A stretch of 64,000 bases of DNA from Belnapia sp. F-4-1 (GTDB taxonomy: Bacteria; Pseudomonadota; Alphaproteobacteria; Acetobacterales; Acetobacteraceae), in NCBI RefSeq assembly GCF_000802185.1, contig NZ_KN676113.1:2004819-2068818 (forward strand). Reading direction: 5' to 3'. The position numbers and the translations under genes were made by a program. Positions 27,427-36,887 of the stretch are shown here, piece after piece. The notes below the pieces were generated by a model, which was not told where the DNA came from, searched no databases, and saw nothing but the letters and a program-made list of their open reading frames with translations. The stretch's first letter is position 1. The number at the start of each line of letters is the position of its first letter.

Positions 27427-28416
27427 TCAGACCTTCGCCAGCCCCGCCGCCTTCATCGCATCGCCGAGCGCCTTGTCCGCCGCCGCCAGCGCCTGCCCCG
27501 CGCCCGCGCCGTCGGCATAGACCAGGCCGAAGCCGCGCGCGTTCATGAACTCCTGGTACTCCTTGGAGTCGAACACCTTCTTCAGCGCCGGCTCGATCGC
27601 CGCCTTCACCTCGGCCGGCAGGTTCGCCGGCCCGGCGATGATGCGCATCGCGCCGGCGGTGATGTCGATGTTCATCGTCTCCTTCAGCGTCGGGATATTG
27701 GCGAAGGCCGAGAGCCGCTCCGGCGCCATCACCGCGAGACTCCGCGCCCGCCCGGCATCCAGCATCGCCCGCGCCTCGGGGACGGAGCAGGTGGTGAAGT
27801 CGAGCCCGCCCGCCGCCAGGTCCTGCATCGCCGGCGCCGCGCCGTTGGAGGGCACCCAGCGTACATGATCCGCCTTCAGCCCCATCGCGCCGAGCCAGCT
27901 CGCCAGCGCCAGGTGCCAGATGCCGCCCTGGCCCGTGCCGCTCGCCTTGAACTTGCCCGCCGGGCTTGCCTTGATCGCATCCGCCAGCTGCTGGACGTTC
28001 TGATAGGCCGAGCTGGCATTCACCTGGATGCCCGGCGGGTCGTTGTTCAGCTGCCCGAGCGGGGTGAAGTTCTTGTAGGTAACCTCCGTCAGCCCCTGCC
28101 AGTGCAGCATGCAGATCTCGGAGGTGATGATGCCGAGCGTGTAGCCGTCCGGCGAGGCCTGGGCGATGGCGGTATGCCCCACCACGCCGGAGCCGCCGGT
28201 GCGGTTCACCACGTTGAAGGGCTGGCCCAGCTCCCGCTCCAGCAGGGTGGCGGCGATGCGCAGCACCGCGTCCGTCCCGCCGCCCGCGGCCCAAGGGCAG
28301 AGCATCTGCACCGGCCGCGCCGGCCAGCGCGGCTGGGCGAGGGCAGGGGAGGCGAGGGGGGCGGCGATGAGGGCGGCGCCCGCCCCCAGCAACCCACGGC
28401 GATCGATCGAAACCAT
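27427..28416 (-). CDS. tctC: Tripartite tricarboxylate transporter substrate-binding protein (TctC/Bug)
   Basis: Periplasmic solute receptor of the Bug/TctC family, 329 residues. It starts with a twin-arginine-like signal (DRRGLLGAGAALIAAPLASPALAQ) and then shows the family core: WPARPVQMLCPWAAGGGTDAVLR, GSGVVGHTAIAQASPDGYTLGI, and a C-terminal PALKKVFDSKEYQEFM. It delivers a carboxylate, perhaps a tricarboxylate or aromatic acid, to TctAB; the ligand cannot be read from sequence. It is the last gene of the tctB-tctA-tctC unit. The longer frame extending upstream to 29241 is antisense-like within tctA and is not used. Confidence 0.88.
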   Translation of the reverse strand: MVSIDRRGLLGAGAALIAAPLASPALAQPRWPARPVQMLCPWAAGGGTDAVLRIAATLLERELGQPFNVVNRTGGSGVVGHTAIAQASPDGYTLGIITSEICMLHWQGLTEVTYKNFTPLGQLNNDPPGIQVNASSAYQNVQQLADAIKASPAGKFKASGTGQGGIWHLALASWLGAMGLKADHVRWVPSNGAAPAMQDLAAGGLDFTTCSVPEARAMLDAGRARSLAVMAPERLSAFANIPTLKETMNIDITAGAMRIIAGPANLPAEVKAAIEPALKKVFDSKEYQEFMNARGFGLVYADGAGAGQALAAADKALGDAMKAAGLAKV

Positions 28417-28463
28417 GACATGTCCTCCGGCTGACTTGTTGATTATCGTTACTATATCGCACC

Positions 28464-29960
28464 CTATGCCGGCAAGCGCCGCCCGCCGGTCCGGTTCCAG
28501 ATCCACACCCCGAGCGGCCAAAGCAGCGCGCCGATGGTCATCGCCGCCAGCACGGCGGAAACCGGCCGCTCGAAAAAGGGCATCACGTCGCCATCCGACT
28601 TGATGAGCGAGGTGATGAAATTCTGCTCCACCATTGTCCCCATGACGATGCCCAGCACCAGCGCCGCGACCGGATAGCCGTTCCGCTCCATGACGAAGCC
28701 GAGGATGCCGAAGACGCCGACCAGCAGCACCGAGAACAGGTTGTTCCCCGTCGCATAGGCGCCGACGGCGCAAAGCAGCAGGATCACCGGCATGATCGAG
28801 GCCCGCGGCGCCCGCAGCACCTTGGAGGCGATGCGGATCATGACGATGCCCAAGGGGATCATGATGATGTTGGCGATGATGAAGATGAGGTAGAGCGCAT
28901 ACATGCTGCGCGCATTCTCGGTGAAGAGCGTCGGCCCCGGGTTCAGCCCCTTCATGTAGAGCACGCCGATGGCGATGGCCGTGATGGTGTCGCCCGGGAT
29001 GCCGAAGAGCAGCGACGGCACCCAGCCCGAGGCGAGCGAGGCGTTGTTCGAGGCCCCCGCCTCGACCAGCCCCTCCGGGTGCCCCGTCCCGAACTTCTCG
29101 GGCTCCTTCGAGAACTTCTTCGACATCGCATAGCTGACCCAGGCGGCCATGTCGGCCCCGGCCCCCGGCAGCACGCCGATGATGACGCCGACGATATTCC
29201 CCCGCCACATCGGCCATTGGTACTTCTTGGTCAGCTTCCACTGCCCAGCGAGGATGGAGCCGAATTTCCGGTCCGGCATCTTCGGCGGCTCAGGCGTCGC
29301 CATCGCCCGCATCACCTCGCTGACGGCGAAGACGCCGACCAGCGCCGGGATCGGCTCGATCCCCCCCAGCAGGTCCGTCAGCCCGAAGGTGAAGCGCGGC
29401 GTGCCGGCCGGATTCTCCATCCCGATGCAGGCGATCAACAGCCCGAGCAGCATGGAGGCGATCGCCTTGATCGGCGAGGAGCGCGCCACCAGCGTCGCGC
29501 ACATCAAGCCGAGGAAGGCGAGCCAGAAATACTCGAAGGTCGAGAAGGACAGCGCCATCTCGGCCAGCAGCGGCGCCATCAGCACCAGCGAGAGGGTGCC
29601 GACAATGCCGCCGATGGCCGAGAACCAGAGCCCGGCGCCGAGCGCCACCTCCGGCTGGCCTTTGCGCGTCATCGCATAGGCTTCATCGGTATAGGCGGCC
29701 GAGGCCGGCGTGCCCGGGATGCGCAGCAGGCAGCCCGGGATGTCGCCCGAGAAGATCGCCATGGCAGACGCCGTGATGATCGTGGCGATGGCCGCGATCG
29801 GGCTCAGCCAGAAGGTGACGGGCACCAGCAGCGCCGTCGCCATGGTGGCCGACAGCCCCGGCAGCGACCCGACCACCAGCCCATAGATCGCCGAGGCGAC
29901 GATGGCGATGATGACATCCGGCGCCGCGACCAGGCGGAAGGCTTCGATGACTTCGTTCAT
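28464..29960 (-). CDS. tctA: Tripartite tricarboxylate transporter large permease TctA
   Basis: Large membrane subunit of a TTT-family secondary transporter, 498 residues with about 11-12 hydrophobic helices. Diagnostic features are GSLPGLSATMATALLVPVTFWL near the N-terminus, SGDIPGCLLRIPGTPASAAY, GVIIGVLPGAGADMAAW and GIPGDTITAIAIGVL. These Gly/Pro-rich loops are typical of TctA. It uses an ion gradient to import the substrate brought by TctC. Start ATG 29960 is seven bases past the tctB stop; a longer frame to 30101 overlaps tctB and is rejected. Confidence 0.9.
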   Translation of the reverse strand: MNEVIEAFRLVAAPDVIIAIVASAIYGLVVGSLPGLSATMATALLVPVTFWLSPIAAIATIITASAMAIFSGDIPGCLLRIPGTPASAAYTDEAYAMTRKGQPEVALGAGLWFSAIGGIVGTLSLVLMAPLLAEMALSFSTFEYFWLAFLGLMCATLVARSSPIKAIASMLLGLLIACIGMENPAGTPRFTFGLTDLLGGIEPIPALVGVFAVSEVMRAMATPEPPKMPDRKFGSILAGQWKLTKKYQWPMWRGNIVGVIIGVLPGAGADMAAWVSYAMSKKFSKEPEKFGTGHPEGLVEAGASNNASLASGWVPSLLFGIPGDTITAIAIGVLYMKGLNPGPTLFTENARSMYALYLIFIIANIIMIPLGIVMIRIASKVLRAPRASIMPVILLLCAVGAYATGNNLFSVLLVGVFGILGFVMERNGYPVAALVLGIVMGTMVEQNFITSLIKSDGDVMPFFERPVSAVLAAMTIGALLWPLGVWIWNRTGGRRLPA

Positions 29961-29967
29961 GATACGC

Positions 29968-30432
29968 CTACCACGGTGCCGGCAGCACGCCGTCGGGCAG
30001 GGGCACCCGCAACAGCTTGTAGAAGGCGAGATGCACGAGCGCCGGCGCCACCACCGCCAGCGGCACGGCCAGCCGCATCCGCGCCCCGAGCGCCACCGCA
30101 ACGGCGAAGACGATGATCGCCCCCGTCAGCAGGAAGCCGAGCGGCTCCGAGGCCAGCATGTAGAACAGCAGCAGGGCAGGGGGGATCAGCACGCGCAGCC
30201 CGCTGAGGCGCGAGCCCGTCGCCGACACCTCTTCTTCCGGAGCCTCGAAGCTGCGGCCAATGCCGAGGGCGATCAGCGCTCCGCAGATCACGAGGCCGGA
30301 GCCGATCAGCAGCGGGAAGGCGGCCGGCCCGACATCCTGTCCCGGCACCGCCGGCAGGCGCGAGCCGCTCCAGGCCGCGAGGCCCCCGAGGACCACCAGG
30401 ACCCCCCCGGTCACCCGGTCGGATAATTGCAC
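29968..30432 (-). CDS. tctB: Tripartite tricarboxylate transporter small permease TctB
   Basis: Small membrane subunit, 154 residues with four hydrophobic helices. The typical N-terminal phrase VTGGVLVVLGGLAAWSGSRLPAVPGQDVGPAAFPLLIG identifies the TctB family. The GTG start at 30432 is chosen because a good AGGGGGGAA ribosome-binding site lies about ten bases before it and the length then matches the family. An ATG 54 bases further upstream would lack such a signal. The unit runs tctB-tctA-tctC and is divergent from the second moxR gene, sharing a gap of about 138 bases. Confidence 0.85.
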   Translation of the reverse strand: MQLSDRVTGGVLVVLGGLAAWSGSRLPAVPGQDVGPAAFPLLIGSGLVICGALIALGIGRSFEAPEEEVSATGSRLSGLRVLIPPALLLFYMLASEPLGFLLTGAIIVFAVAVALGARMRLAVPLAVVAPALVHLAFYKLLRVPLPDGVLPAPW

Positions 30433-30570
30433 GGGTTCTTTCCCCCCTTGGACGCTCAGACTCCGCAACCACTCTACCCGGCCCATCCCCGAGGTCCAGA
30501 CCGCGCCCGCCGATTTGGCGCTCACGTCGCGGCAAGGCATCATCAAGCCGAACGGAGAAACGCCCCAACC

Positions 30571-31527
30571 ATGACACCCGATTGGTACGACCGGCTCCAC
30601 TCCATCGAGGCGACCGAGGCCGGCCTCGCCTCGGCCGGCTACATCGCCAGCCGCCCCATCGCGACCGCGGCCTGGCTGGCGCATCACCTGCAGAAGCCGA
30701 TCCTCGTCGAAGGCCCCGCCGGCGTCGGCAAGACGGAGCTGGCGAAGGCGCTGTCGCGCTGGCTCGGCATCGGGCTGATCCGCATGCAGTGCTACGAGGG
30801 CCTCGACGAATCGAAGGCCCTCTACGAGTGGAAATACGGCAAGCAGCTGCTCTACACCCAGATCCTGAAGGACCGCCTCGGCGCCGCCCTCGGTGAGGAG
30901 CCCGGCCTCGACGCCGCGCTCGCCCGCCTGCACGGCTTCGGCGACCTCTTCTTTTCCGAGCAGTTCCTCGAGCCCCGCCCCCTGCTGCGCGCCCTCCGCG
31001 AGCCCGGCGGTGCCGTTCTCCTCATCGACGAGGTCGACAAGGCCGATCAGGAATTCGAGGCCTTCCTGCTCGAACTCCTCTCCGACTACCAGGTCTCCAT
31101 CCCCGAGATCGGCACCGTCCGCGCCGATGTGCCGCCGCTGGTACTGCTCACCTCCAACAGCCAGCGCGACCTCGGCGACGCGCTGAAGCGCCGCTGCCTC
31201 CACCTCCATATCGGCCTGCCCGATGCCCGGCTGGAGGCGCGCATCCTCGCCGCCCGCCTCCCCGGCCTCGAGGACGAGCTGCGCCGCCAACTCGTCGCCT
31301 TCGTCCAGCAGCTCCGCACGCTCGACCTGCGCAAGCTCCCCTCGGTCAGCGAGACCATCGACTGGGCCCGCACCTTGCTCCTGCTGCATGTCCGTGAGCT
31401 GGACGTGGCGCTGGTGCGGGACACGCTGAATGTCCTGCTGAAATTCGAGGCCGATATCGAGGCCGCCGAACCGCGCCTCGCCGAGCTGCTGGCCTCCGCC
31501 CGGCGCGACGCCGTCCCGATCCGCTGA
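30571..31527 (+). CDS. MoxR-family AAA+ ATPase (second copy)
   Basis: A 318-residue AAA+ ATPase. It has Walker A VEGPAGVGKTELAKAL near residue 47, Walker B GAVLLIDEVDKADQEF near residue 152, and sensor LLTSNSQRDLGDALKRRC near residue 190. It is distinct from the first MoxR in the window and longer by a variable insertion between the Walker motifs (residues 75-140). It is followed with a one-base overlap (TGATG) by a CoxE-like VWA gene, the classic pair used in maturation of carbon-monoxide-type dehydrogenases and other metalloenzymes. No client enzyme is nearby. Confidence 0.87.
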   Translation: MTPDWYDRLHSIEATEAGLASAGYIASRPIATAAWLAHHLQKPILVEGPAGVGKTELAKALSRWLGIGLIRMQCYEGLDESKALYEWKYGKQLLYTQILKDRLGAALGEEPGLDAALARLHGFGDLFFSEQFLEPRPLLRALREPGGAVLLIDEVDKADQEFEAFLLELLSDYQVSIPEIGTVRADVPPLVLLTSNSQRDLGDALKRRCLHLHIGLPDARLEARILAARLPGLEDELRRQLVAFVQQLRTLDLRKLPSVSETIDWARTLLLLHVRELDVALVRDTLNVLLKFEADIEAAEPRLAELLASARRDAVPIR

Positions 31528-32825
31528 TGCAGGGCCCGCTGCTCGACTTCCTGCGCGCCGCCCGCAGCGCCGGCCTCCGCATCTCGCCGGCCGAGAGCAT
31601 CGATGCCGCCCGCGCCGTGGAGCAGGTCGGCTATGCCGACCGCGCCACGCTGCGCGACACGCTCTCCCTCGTCCTGGCGAAGTCTGCGGAAGAGAAGCGC
31701 CTTTTCGCCGACTGCTTCGACCTCTTCTTCTCCCGCCCGGCCTTCACCCCCGAGCAACCGGAGGAAACTGCGCCCGCCACGGCCGACAGCCCGCTGGCGC
31801 AGATGCTGCTCGCCGGCGACCAGTCCGGCCTCGCCGCTGCCGCCGAGGGCGCCGCGTCGGAGATCGAGGTCGCCAACATCACCATCTTCACCCAGGTGAA
31901 CCTCTACACCCGCCGCATCCTGGAGCGCATGGGCCTCGCCGCCCTCGACCGCGAGATCGCCTCTGCCCCGCCCGCGATGGCCGGCCGCCTGCGCGAGGGC
32001 CGTGACCGCCTGCGCGAGCAGGTTCGTGAATTGGTCCAGCAGAACCTCGCCCTCTACGCCCGCGGCCAGGCCGAGGAGTACCGCAACCGGACGCTCACCC
32101 GTACCCGCCTCGCCGCCATCGACCGGCGCGACCATGACCGCATGCGCAAGCTCGTCCGCGCCATGGCCCGCCGCCTCGCCACGCAATACGGCCGCCGCCG
32201 CAAGCGCCGGCGCCGTGGTCTCCTCGATGCCCGCCGCACCATCCGCCGCAACATGGGCTGGGACGGCCTGCCCTTTCTCCCCGTCTGGAAGGAGGAAGTG
32301 ATCGACAAGCCGAAGCTCGTCGTCCTCTGCGACGTCAGCGGTTCCGTCGCCGCCATGGCGCAATTCCTGCTGCTCTTCCTCTACTCGCTGAACGAGGCCC
32401 TCGCCGGCCTGCACGCCTTCGCCTTCTCCGGCACGCTCGTCCCCGTCTCCGACCTGCTGGAAAGCCAACCCATCGAGCGCGCCATCCCCGCCGTGCTCGA
32501 CCGCGCCGGCTTCGGCTCATCCAATTACGGCCAAGCCCTCGCCGACTTCGCCGAAGGGCATATGGCCCTGCTCGACAGCCGCACCACGGTCATCATCCTC
32601 GGCGACGGTCGCGGCAACCGCACCGACCCGCGCGCGGACCTCCTCGCCGCCATGGCCAACCGGGCGAAGCAGATCGTCTGGCTGAACCCGGAGCCCCGCC
32701 CGATCTGGGGCACCGGCGATTCCGACATGCCCCGCTACGCCCCGCATTGCCGCGTCGCCGCCGTCTGCAACACCCTCGACGCGCTCGACCGCATCATCGC
32801 CGGCCTGCTGCGGGATGGCGCCTGA
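31527..32825 (+). CDS. CoxE-like VWA-domain protein
   Basis: A 432-residue VWA protein of the CoxE family (COG3552). The N-terminal part is helical and rich in acidic residues. A very basic patch RRKRRRRGLLDARRTIRRNM lies near residue 225. The VWA metal-binding motif VVLCDVSGSVAAM follows near residue 265, and IILGDGRGNRTDPRAD near residue 350. It should act with the preceding MoxR ATPase. Its 3' end overlaps the convergent LysR gene by 32 bases. Compared with the other VWA protein in the window it keeps the standard DxSGS site. Confidence 0.85.
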   Translation: MQGPLLDFLRAARSAGLRISPAESIDAARAVEQVGYADRATLRDTLSLVLAKSAEEKRLFADCFDLFFSRPAFTPEQPEETAPATADSPLAQMLLAGDQSGLAAAAEGAASEIEVANITIFTQVNLYTRRILERMGLAALDREIASAPPAMAGRLREGRDRLREQVRELVQQNLALYARGQAEEYRNRTLTRTRLAAIDRRDHDRMRKLVRAMARRLATQYGRRRKRRRRGLLDARRTIRRNMGWDGLPFLPVWKEEVIDKPKLVVLCDVSGSVAAMAQFLLLFLYSLNEALAGLHAFAFSGTLVPVSDLLESQPIERAIPAVLDRAGFGSSNYGQALADFAEGHMALLDSRTTVIILGDGRGNRTDPRADLLAAMANRAKQIVWLNPEPRPIWGTGDSDMPRYAPHCRVAAVCNTLDALDRIIAGLLRDGA

Positions 32826-33708
32826 TGAAGTCGATGAAGGCCCGCAGCGGCGCCGGCACCAGCCGCCGCCCCGAATAGTAGAGGAAGGGCCCCGGGAAGG
32901 ACGGCCACCACGGCTCCAGCACCGCCTCCAGCGCCCCGCTGTCGAGATACGGCCGCAGCCAGTCCTCGAACAGCGCGACGATCCCCGCGCCGCCGACCGC
33001 CGCCTCTACCGACAGATCCACCGCCCCGCCGACATTGACGACCAGCGGCCCCGTGGGATCGACCCGCACCGTCTCGCCCTCCCGCTCGAACTCCCAGGGC
33101 GGCATGTTCCCGCTCGGGAAGCGCCCGCGCAGGCAGGCATGCCCCAGCAACTCGCGCGGATGCTCCGGCCGTCCACGCCGGTCGAGATAGTCCGGTGCCG
33201 CCGCCGTTGCGAAGCGCTGCACCCGCGGCCCGATCGGCACCGCGATCATGTCCGCCTCCAGCCGCTCGTCGTAGCGGATGCCCGCATCGCAGCCGGCGGC
33301 CAGCACATCGACGAAGCTTTCCTCGGCCGTGACTTCCAGCCGGATCTCGGGATAGGCCGCGAGGAATCCCGGCACGATCGCCGGCAGCACCAGCCGCGCC
33401 GCACTGACCGGCACGTTGAGCCTGAGCGTCCCCGCCGGCCGGTCGCGGAAGCCGTTGACCACGTCCATCGCGGCCTCCACCTCGCCGAGCGCCGGCCCCA
33501 GCCGCTCCAGCAGCCGCTCGCCCGCCTCGGTCGGCCGCACGCTCCGCGTCGTCCGGTGCAGCAACCGCACACCGAGCCGCGTCTCCAACCGCCGCACCGC
33601 CTCGCTGAGGCCGGAGGCGCTGGCCCCCGCCACCCGCCCCGCCTCGCGGAATCCCCCCGCCCGCGCCACCGCAAGGAAAGCCTGAAGCTCACCGAGATCC
33701 GCCGCCAT
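32794..33708 (-). CDS. LysR-family transcriptional regulator
   Basis: A 304-residue LysR-type regulator. The N-terminal winged helix (LGELQAFLAVARAGGFREAGRVAGASASGLSEAVRRLETRLGVRLLHRTTRSV) is textbook, followed by a periplasmic-binding-protein-like effector domain. The start is ATG 33708; a longer frame to 33786 would place extra Arg/Cys-rich residues before the helix-turn-helix and is unlikely. It is divergent from the aldo/keto reductase gene with a gap of about 92 bases. By the usual LysR logic it probably controls that reductase, and the effector is unknown. Confidence 0.9.
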   Translation of the reverse strand: MAADLGELQAFLAVARAGGFREAGRVAGASASGLSEAVRRLETRLGVRLLHRTTRSVRPTEAGERLLERLGPALGEVEAAMDVVNGFRDRPAGTLRLNVPVSAARLVLPAIVPGFLAAYPEIRLEVTAEESFVDVLAAGCDAGIRYDERLEADMIAVPIGPRVQRFATAAAPDYLDRRGRPEHPRELLGHACLRGRFPSGNMPPWEFEREGETVRVDPTGPLVVNVGGAVDLSVEAAVGGAGIVALFEDWLRPYLDSGALEAVLEPWWPSFPGPFLYYSGRRLVPAPLRAFIDFIRRHPAAGRR

Positions 33709-33800
33709 TGTCCGATATTCCGCACAGGTCGTGCGGATCGTGGCCCGTTCTCGCGCAGTGCGGCAGGCCCTAACTCTGGCCGGCACCCAGGAGAACCCCC

Positions 33801-34673
33801 ATGACCAACATCGACCAAGCCGGCACCTTCCAGCTCGGCAGCCGCCCGGTGAAGCGCCTCGGCTACGGCGCCATGCAGCTCGCCGGCCCCGGCGTCTTCG
33901 GCCCGCCCCGCGACCGGGACGCGGCGCTCGCCGTGCTCCGCGCCGCCGTCACCGCCGGCGTGGACCACATCGACACCAGCGACTTCTACGGCCCCCACGT
34001 CACCAACCAGTTGATCCGCGAGGCCCTCTCGCCCTATCCCGCCAACCTCACCCTCGTCACCAAGATCGGCGCCAGGCGCGACGAGAAAGGCGCCTGGCTC
34101 CCCGCCTTCTCCGCCGAGGCGCTGACCCAGGCCGTCCACGACAACCTCCGCAACCTCGGCCTCGACGCGCTGGAGGTCGTCAACCTCCGCATCATGTTCG
34201 ACGTCCACGGCCCCGCCGAAGGCTCCATCGAGGCCCCGCTCACTGCGCTCACCGAGCTGCAGCGCCGCGGCCTCGTCCGCCATATCGGCCTCAGCAACGT
34301 CACCGCGGCCCAGGTCGCTGAAGGCCGCCGCCTCTGCGCCATCGCCTGCGTGCAGAACCAGTACAACCTGGCCTATCGCGGCGACGACGCCCTGATCGAC
34401 GCCCTCGCCCGCGACGGCATCCCCTACGTGCCCTTCTTCCCGCTTGGCGGCTTCAGCCCGCTGCAGTCCTCGACGCTCTCCGGCGTGGCGGAGCGGCTGG
34501 GAGCCACGCCGATGCAGGTGGCGCTCGCCTGGCTGCTGCGCCGCTCGCCCAACATCCTGCTGATCCCCGGCACCTCCTCGGTCGCCCATCTGCGGGAGAA
34601 CCTCGCCGCGGCCGAGCTTCACCTCCCGGACGAGACGATGGCCGAGCTGAACCGCATCGGCACCGCCGCCTGA
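33801..34673 (+). CDS. Aldo/keto reductase
   Basis: A 290-residue NADPH-dependent TIM-barrel oxidoreductase. Catalytic Asp and Tyr are in HIDTSDFYGPHVTN near residue 55 and the Lys is in LVTKIGARRDEKG. The usual His of the tetrad is replaced by Arg in EVVNLRIM, as in several aldo/keto reductase subgroups. IGLSNVTAAQV and the C-terminal LLIPGTSSVAHLRENL (cofactor binding) are clear. The AGGAG ribosome-binding site lies just upstream. Substrate unknown; regulation by the divergent LysR protein is likely. Confidence 0.88.
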   Translation: MTNIDQAGTFQLGSRPVKRLGYGAMQLAGPGVFGPPRDRDAALAVLRAAVTAGVDHIDTSDFYGPHVTNQLIREALSPYPANLTLVTKIGARRDEKGAWLPAFSAEALTQAVHDNLRNLGLDALEVVNLRIMFDVHGPAEGSIEAPLTALTELQRRGLVRHIGLSNVTAAQVAEGRRLCAIACVQNQYNLAYRGDDALIDALARDGIPYVPFFPLGGFSPLQSSTLSGVAERLGATPMQVALAWLLRRSPNILLIPGTSSVAHLRENLAAAELHLPDETMAELNRIGTAA

Positions 34674-34781
34674 GGCGCACCGCCCGGGCGGCTCCCGTTC
34701 CGGGCGCCGTCAGGCCGCTCGCCAGCGGCGGCCCGATCCGCCACTATCCCGGCCGTCCCGGTCCATCCTCAGCAAGGTCCC

Positions 34782-35921
34782 ATGCCCGACCTGTTCAGCC
34801 CCTACACCCTCAAGGGCGTCACCCTCCGCAACCGCATCGCCATGTCGCCCATGACGATGTACCGGTCGGTGGACAGCAGAATGGGCGACTACCACCTGAT
34901 GCTGCTCGGCTCGCGCGCCGCCGGCGGCTTCGGCCTGGTCTTCCCCGAGCAGATCGCCATCACCCCCGACGGCCGCACCGGCACCTGCTGCGCCGGCATC
35001 TGGGACGATGCCCAGGTCGAGGGCCTGGCCCGCGTCTGCGCCCTGGTGAAGGAGATGGGCGCCGTCCCCGCCATCCAGCTCGGCCATACCGGGCGTAAGG
35101 GCAGCGAGCAGAAGCCCTGGGAGGGCAAGCGGCAGATCGCCCCCGACCACCCGGATGGCTGGCAGGTGCGCGGACCCTCCGCCATCACCTATGGCGGCCG
35201 CTACACCTACCCGGTGCAGGCGCTGAGCATCCCCGAGATCCACGCCCTGCACCGCGCCTATGCCGATGCCGCGCGGCGGGCGCTCGCCGCCGGCTTCGAG
35301 TGGCTGGAGATGCATTTCGCCCATGGCTATCTCGGCGCCAGCTTCTTCTCCCCGCTCGCCAACCAGCGGACCGACGCCTATGGCGGCAGCCTGGAGAACC
35401 GCCTGCGCTTCCACCGCGAGGCGCTCGATGCCGTGCGCGCCGTCTGGCCGGAGCGCCTGCCGCTGACCATGCGCCTCGGCTCCGACGACTTCCATCCCGA
35501 TGGCGTGCAGTTCGACGACGCGGTCTGGGCGGTCGGCGAGCTGAAGCGGCACGGCCTCGACCTCGCCGACCTCAGCCTCGGGATGAACACCGACGACCTG
35601 CGCGAGCCGCCTTTCTCGCAGGCTGCCTTCATGGTGGAGCGGGGCAACCGCGTCCGCCGCGAATGCGGCATCCCGGTCGCGGTCAGCTGGAACCTCGGCA
35701 CGCCCGCCATCGCCGACCGCGTGATCCGCGAGGAGCTGATCGACCTCGTCTTCCTCGGCCGCCCGGCGCTCGCCAACCCCCACTGGCCGGTCTGGGCCGC
35801 GCGCGAGCTGACGCATGCGGACCCGTTCTCGCTACTGCCGCAAGACTGGTCCTGGTGGCTGAAGAACCGCCCGGGTTCCGAGAACTCGCATGGCTGGCCG
35901 GCACCCGCGGCCAGGCCCTGA
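34782..35921 (+). CDS. NADH:flavin oxidoreductase, Old Yellow Enzyme family
   Basis: A 379-residue FMN-dependent TIM-barrel oxidoreductase. The N-terminal LFSPYTLKGVTLRNRIAMSPMTMY, the LGHTGRKG region, FEWLEMHFAHGYLGASFFSPLANQRTD and YGGSLENRLRF are the standard FMN and substrate elements. It resembles YqjM-type (thermophilic-like) ene-reductases more than the second flavin reductase in the window, which is NemA-like. The electron acceptor is an activated alkene of unknown identity. It stands alone between an aldo/keto reductase and a convergent methyltransferase. Confidence 0.85.
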   Translation: MPDLFSPYTLKGVTLRNRIAMSPMTMYRSVDSRMGDYHLMLLGSRAAGGFGLVFPEQIAITPDGRTGTCCAGIWDDAQVEGLARVCALVKEMGAVPAIQLGHTGRKGSEQKPWEGKRQIAPDHPDGWQVRGPSAITYGGRYTYPVQALSIPEIHALHRAYADAARRALAAGFEWLEMHFAHGYLGASFFSPLANQRTDAYGGSLENRLRFHREALDAVRAVWPERLPLTMRLGSDDFHPDGVQFDDAVWAVGELKRHGLDLADLSLGMNTDDLREPPFSQAAFMVERGNRVRRECGIPVAVSWNLGTPAIADRVIREELIDLVFLGRPALANPHWPVWAARELTHADPFSLLPQDWSWWLKNRPGSENSHGWPAPAARP

Positions 35922-35936
35922 GGCACGGAAGCCGCC

Positions 35937-36743
35937 CTACCGCACCGCCGTCACCACCTTCGCCCTGATCCGCCCGACGACCACCCCCTCGCCGAACCTT
36001 GCCGCGACGGCCTTGGCCGCAGCCTCCGTCGCCGCCGTCAGCGCCCCGTCGCCCCGCGCCTCGATCTCGCCCCGCATCGGCGTCCCCTGGCAGAAGCCGA
36101 TGGCAACAGCCCGCGCCTCTGCCGCCCGGCTCTCCCGCTCGACGGCCTCCTCTTCGACCGCCCCGAACCCAACCTCCCGCAGCAGCGCGCAGAGCGGCGC
36201 CAGTTCGTGATGCCCATGCGGCGTCCGCACCAGGAACATCGGCGGATCATCCGGGAACAGCCCCGCCACGGCCTTCACCACCGCATCGGCGAAGTCATTC
36301 GCTTCGATCCGGTCCCAGACGCTGAACAGCAGGCGCCCGCCCGGCTTTAGTACCCGATGCGCCTCGGCGAAGGCCCGCGCCTTGTCCGGGAAGAACATCA
36401 CCCCGAACTGGCAGACCACCGCATCGAACATCCCGTCGGGGAAGGGCAGCGCCTGCGCATCCGCCTGCCGCCACTGCACCCGCGCCGAGGCCAGCCGCCC
36501 CGCCGCATGATCCAGCATCGGCTGATTGAGATCCGTCGCCACGATGCCGACGCCCGGCGGCAGCGCCGCATCCAGCGCTCGCGTGGCGACGCCGGTCCCC
36601 GCCGCCGTCTCCAGCACCTGCCCCTCTGCCACCCCCGCCAGCCTGACCGCCATGTCCTCCGCATAAGGCGCGAAGATCATCGGCCCAAGGTAGCGGTCAT
36701 ACAGCGCGGGGACGGAGCCCCGGAATTCCCGGTCGGCATCCAT
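35937..36743 (-). CDS. Class I SAM-dependent methyltransferase
   Basis: A 268-residue methyltransferase of the UbiE/Methyltransf_11 type. SAM-binding motif I is VLETAAGTGVATRAL near residue 42, motif II IVATDLNQPMLDHA, and motif post-II FDAVVCQFGVMFFPDK, followed by HRVLKPGGRLLFSVWD. The N-terminal YDRYLGPMIFAPYAEDMA is typical of a small-molecule methyltransferase. It is not ubiE itself, since no quinone genes are nearby, and its substrate cannot be inferred. Fifteen bases separate it from the convergent flavin reductase. Confidence 0.82.
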   Translation of the reverse strand: MDADREFRGSVPALYDRYLGPMIFAPYAEDMAVRLAGVAEGQVLETAAGTGVATRALDAALPPGVGIVATDLNQPMLDHAAGRLASARVQWRQADAQALPFPDGMFDAVVCQFGVMFFPDKARAFAEAHRVLKPGGRLLFSVWDRIEANDFADAVVKAVAGLFPDDPPMFLVRTPHGHHELAPLCALLREVGFGAVEEEAVERESRAAEARAVAIGFCQGTPMRGEIEARGDGALTAATEAAAKAVAARFGEGVVVGRIRAKVVTAVR

Positions 36744-36887
36744 GCGGGCGGCCTCCTCACCGGAGGATCATGCCGCAATCCCGGCCCCCGCTGCGCATCC
36801 TCCGCCAGGATTGAACGCCCCCCGGAGCCGTTGGACCGACCCGATCGGCCTTGCCCGACAGGCGTCGAGCGCCAATCCGGGGAGTTC

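Noticed and set aside
27427-29241. Long minus-strand frame extending tctC to 29241
   Set aside because: The extra 275 codons are a shadow of tctA; the signal peptide begins at 28416.
29968-31389. Long minus-strand frame upstream of tctB
   Set aside because: Shadow of moxR on the opposite strand; the tctB start is the GTG at 30432.
33246-34622. 458-codon minus-strand frame across the LysR/aldo-keto region
   Set aside because: Shadow of the aldo/keto reductase and LysR genes in other frames.
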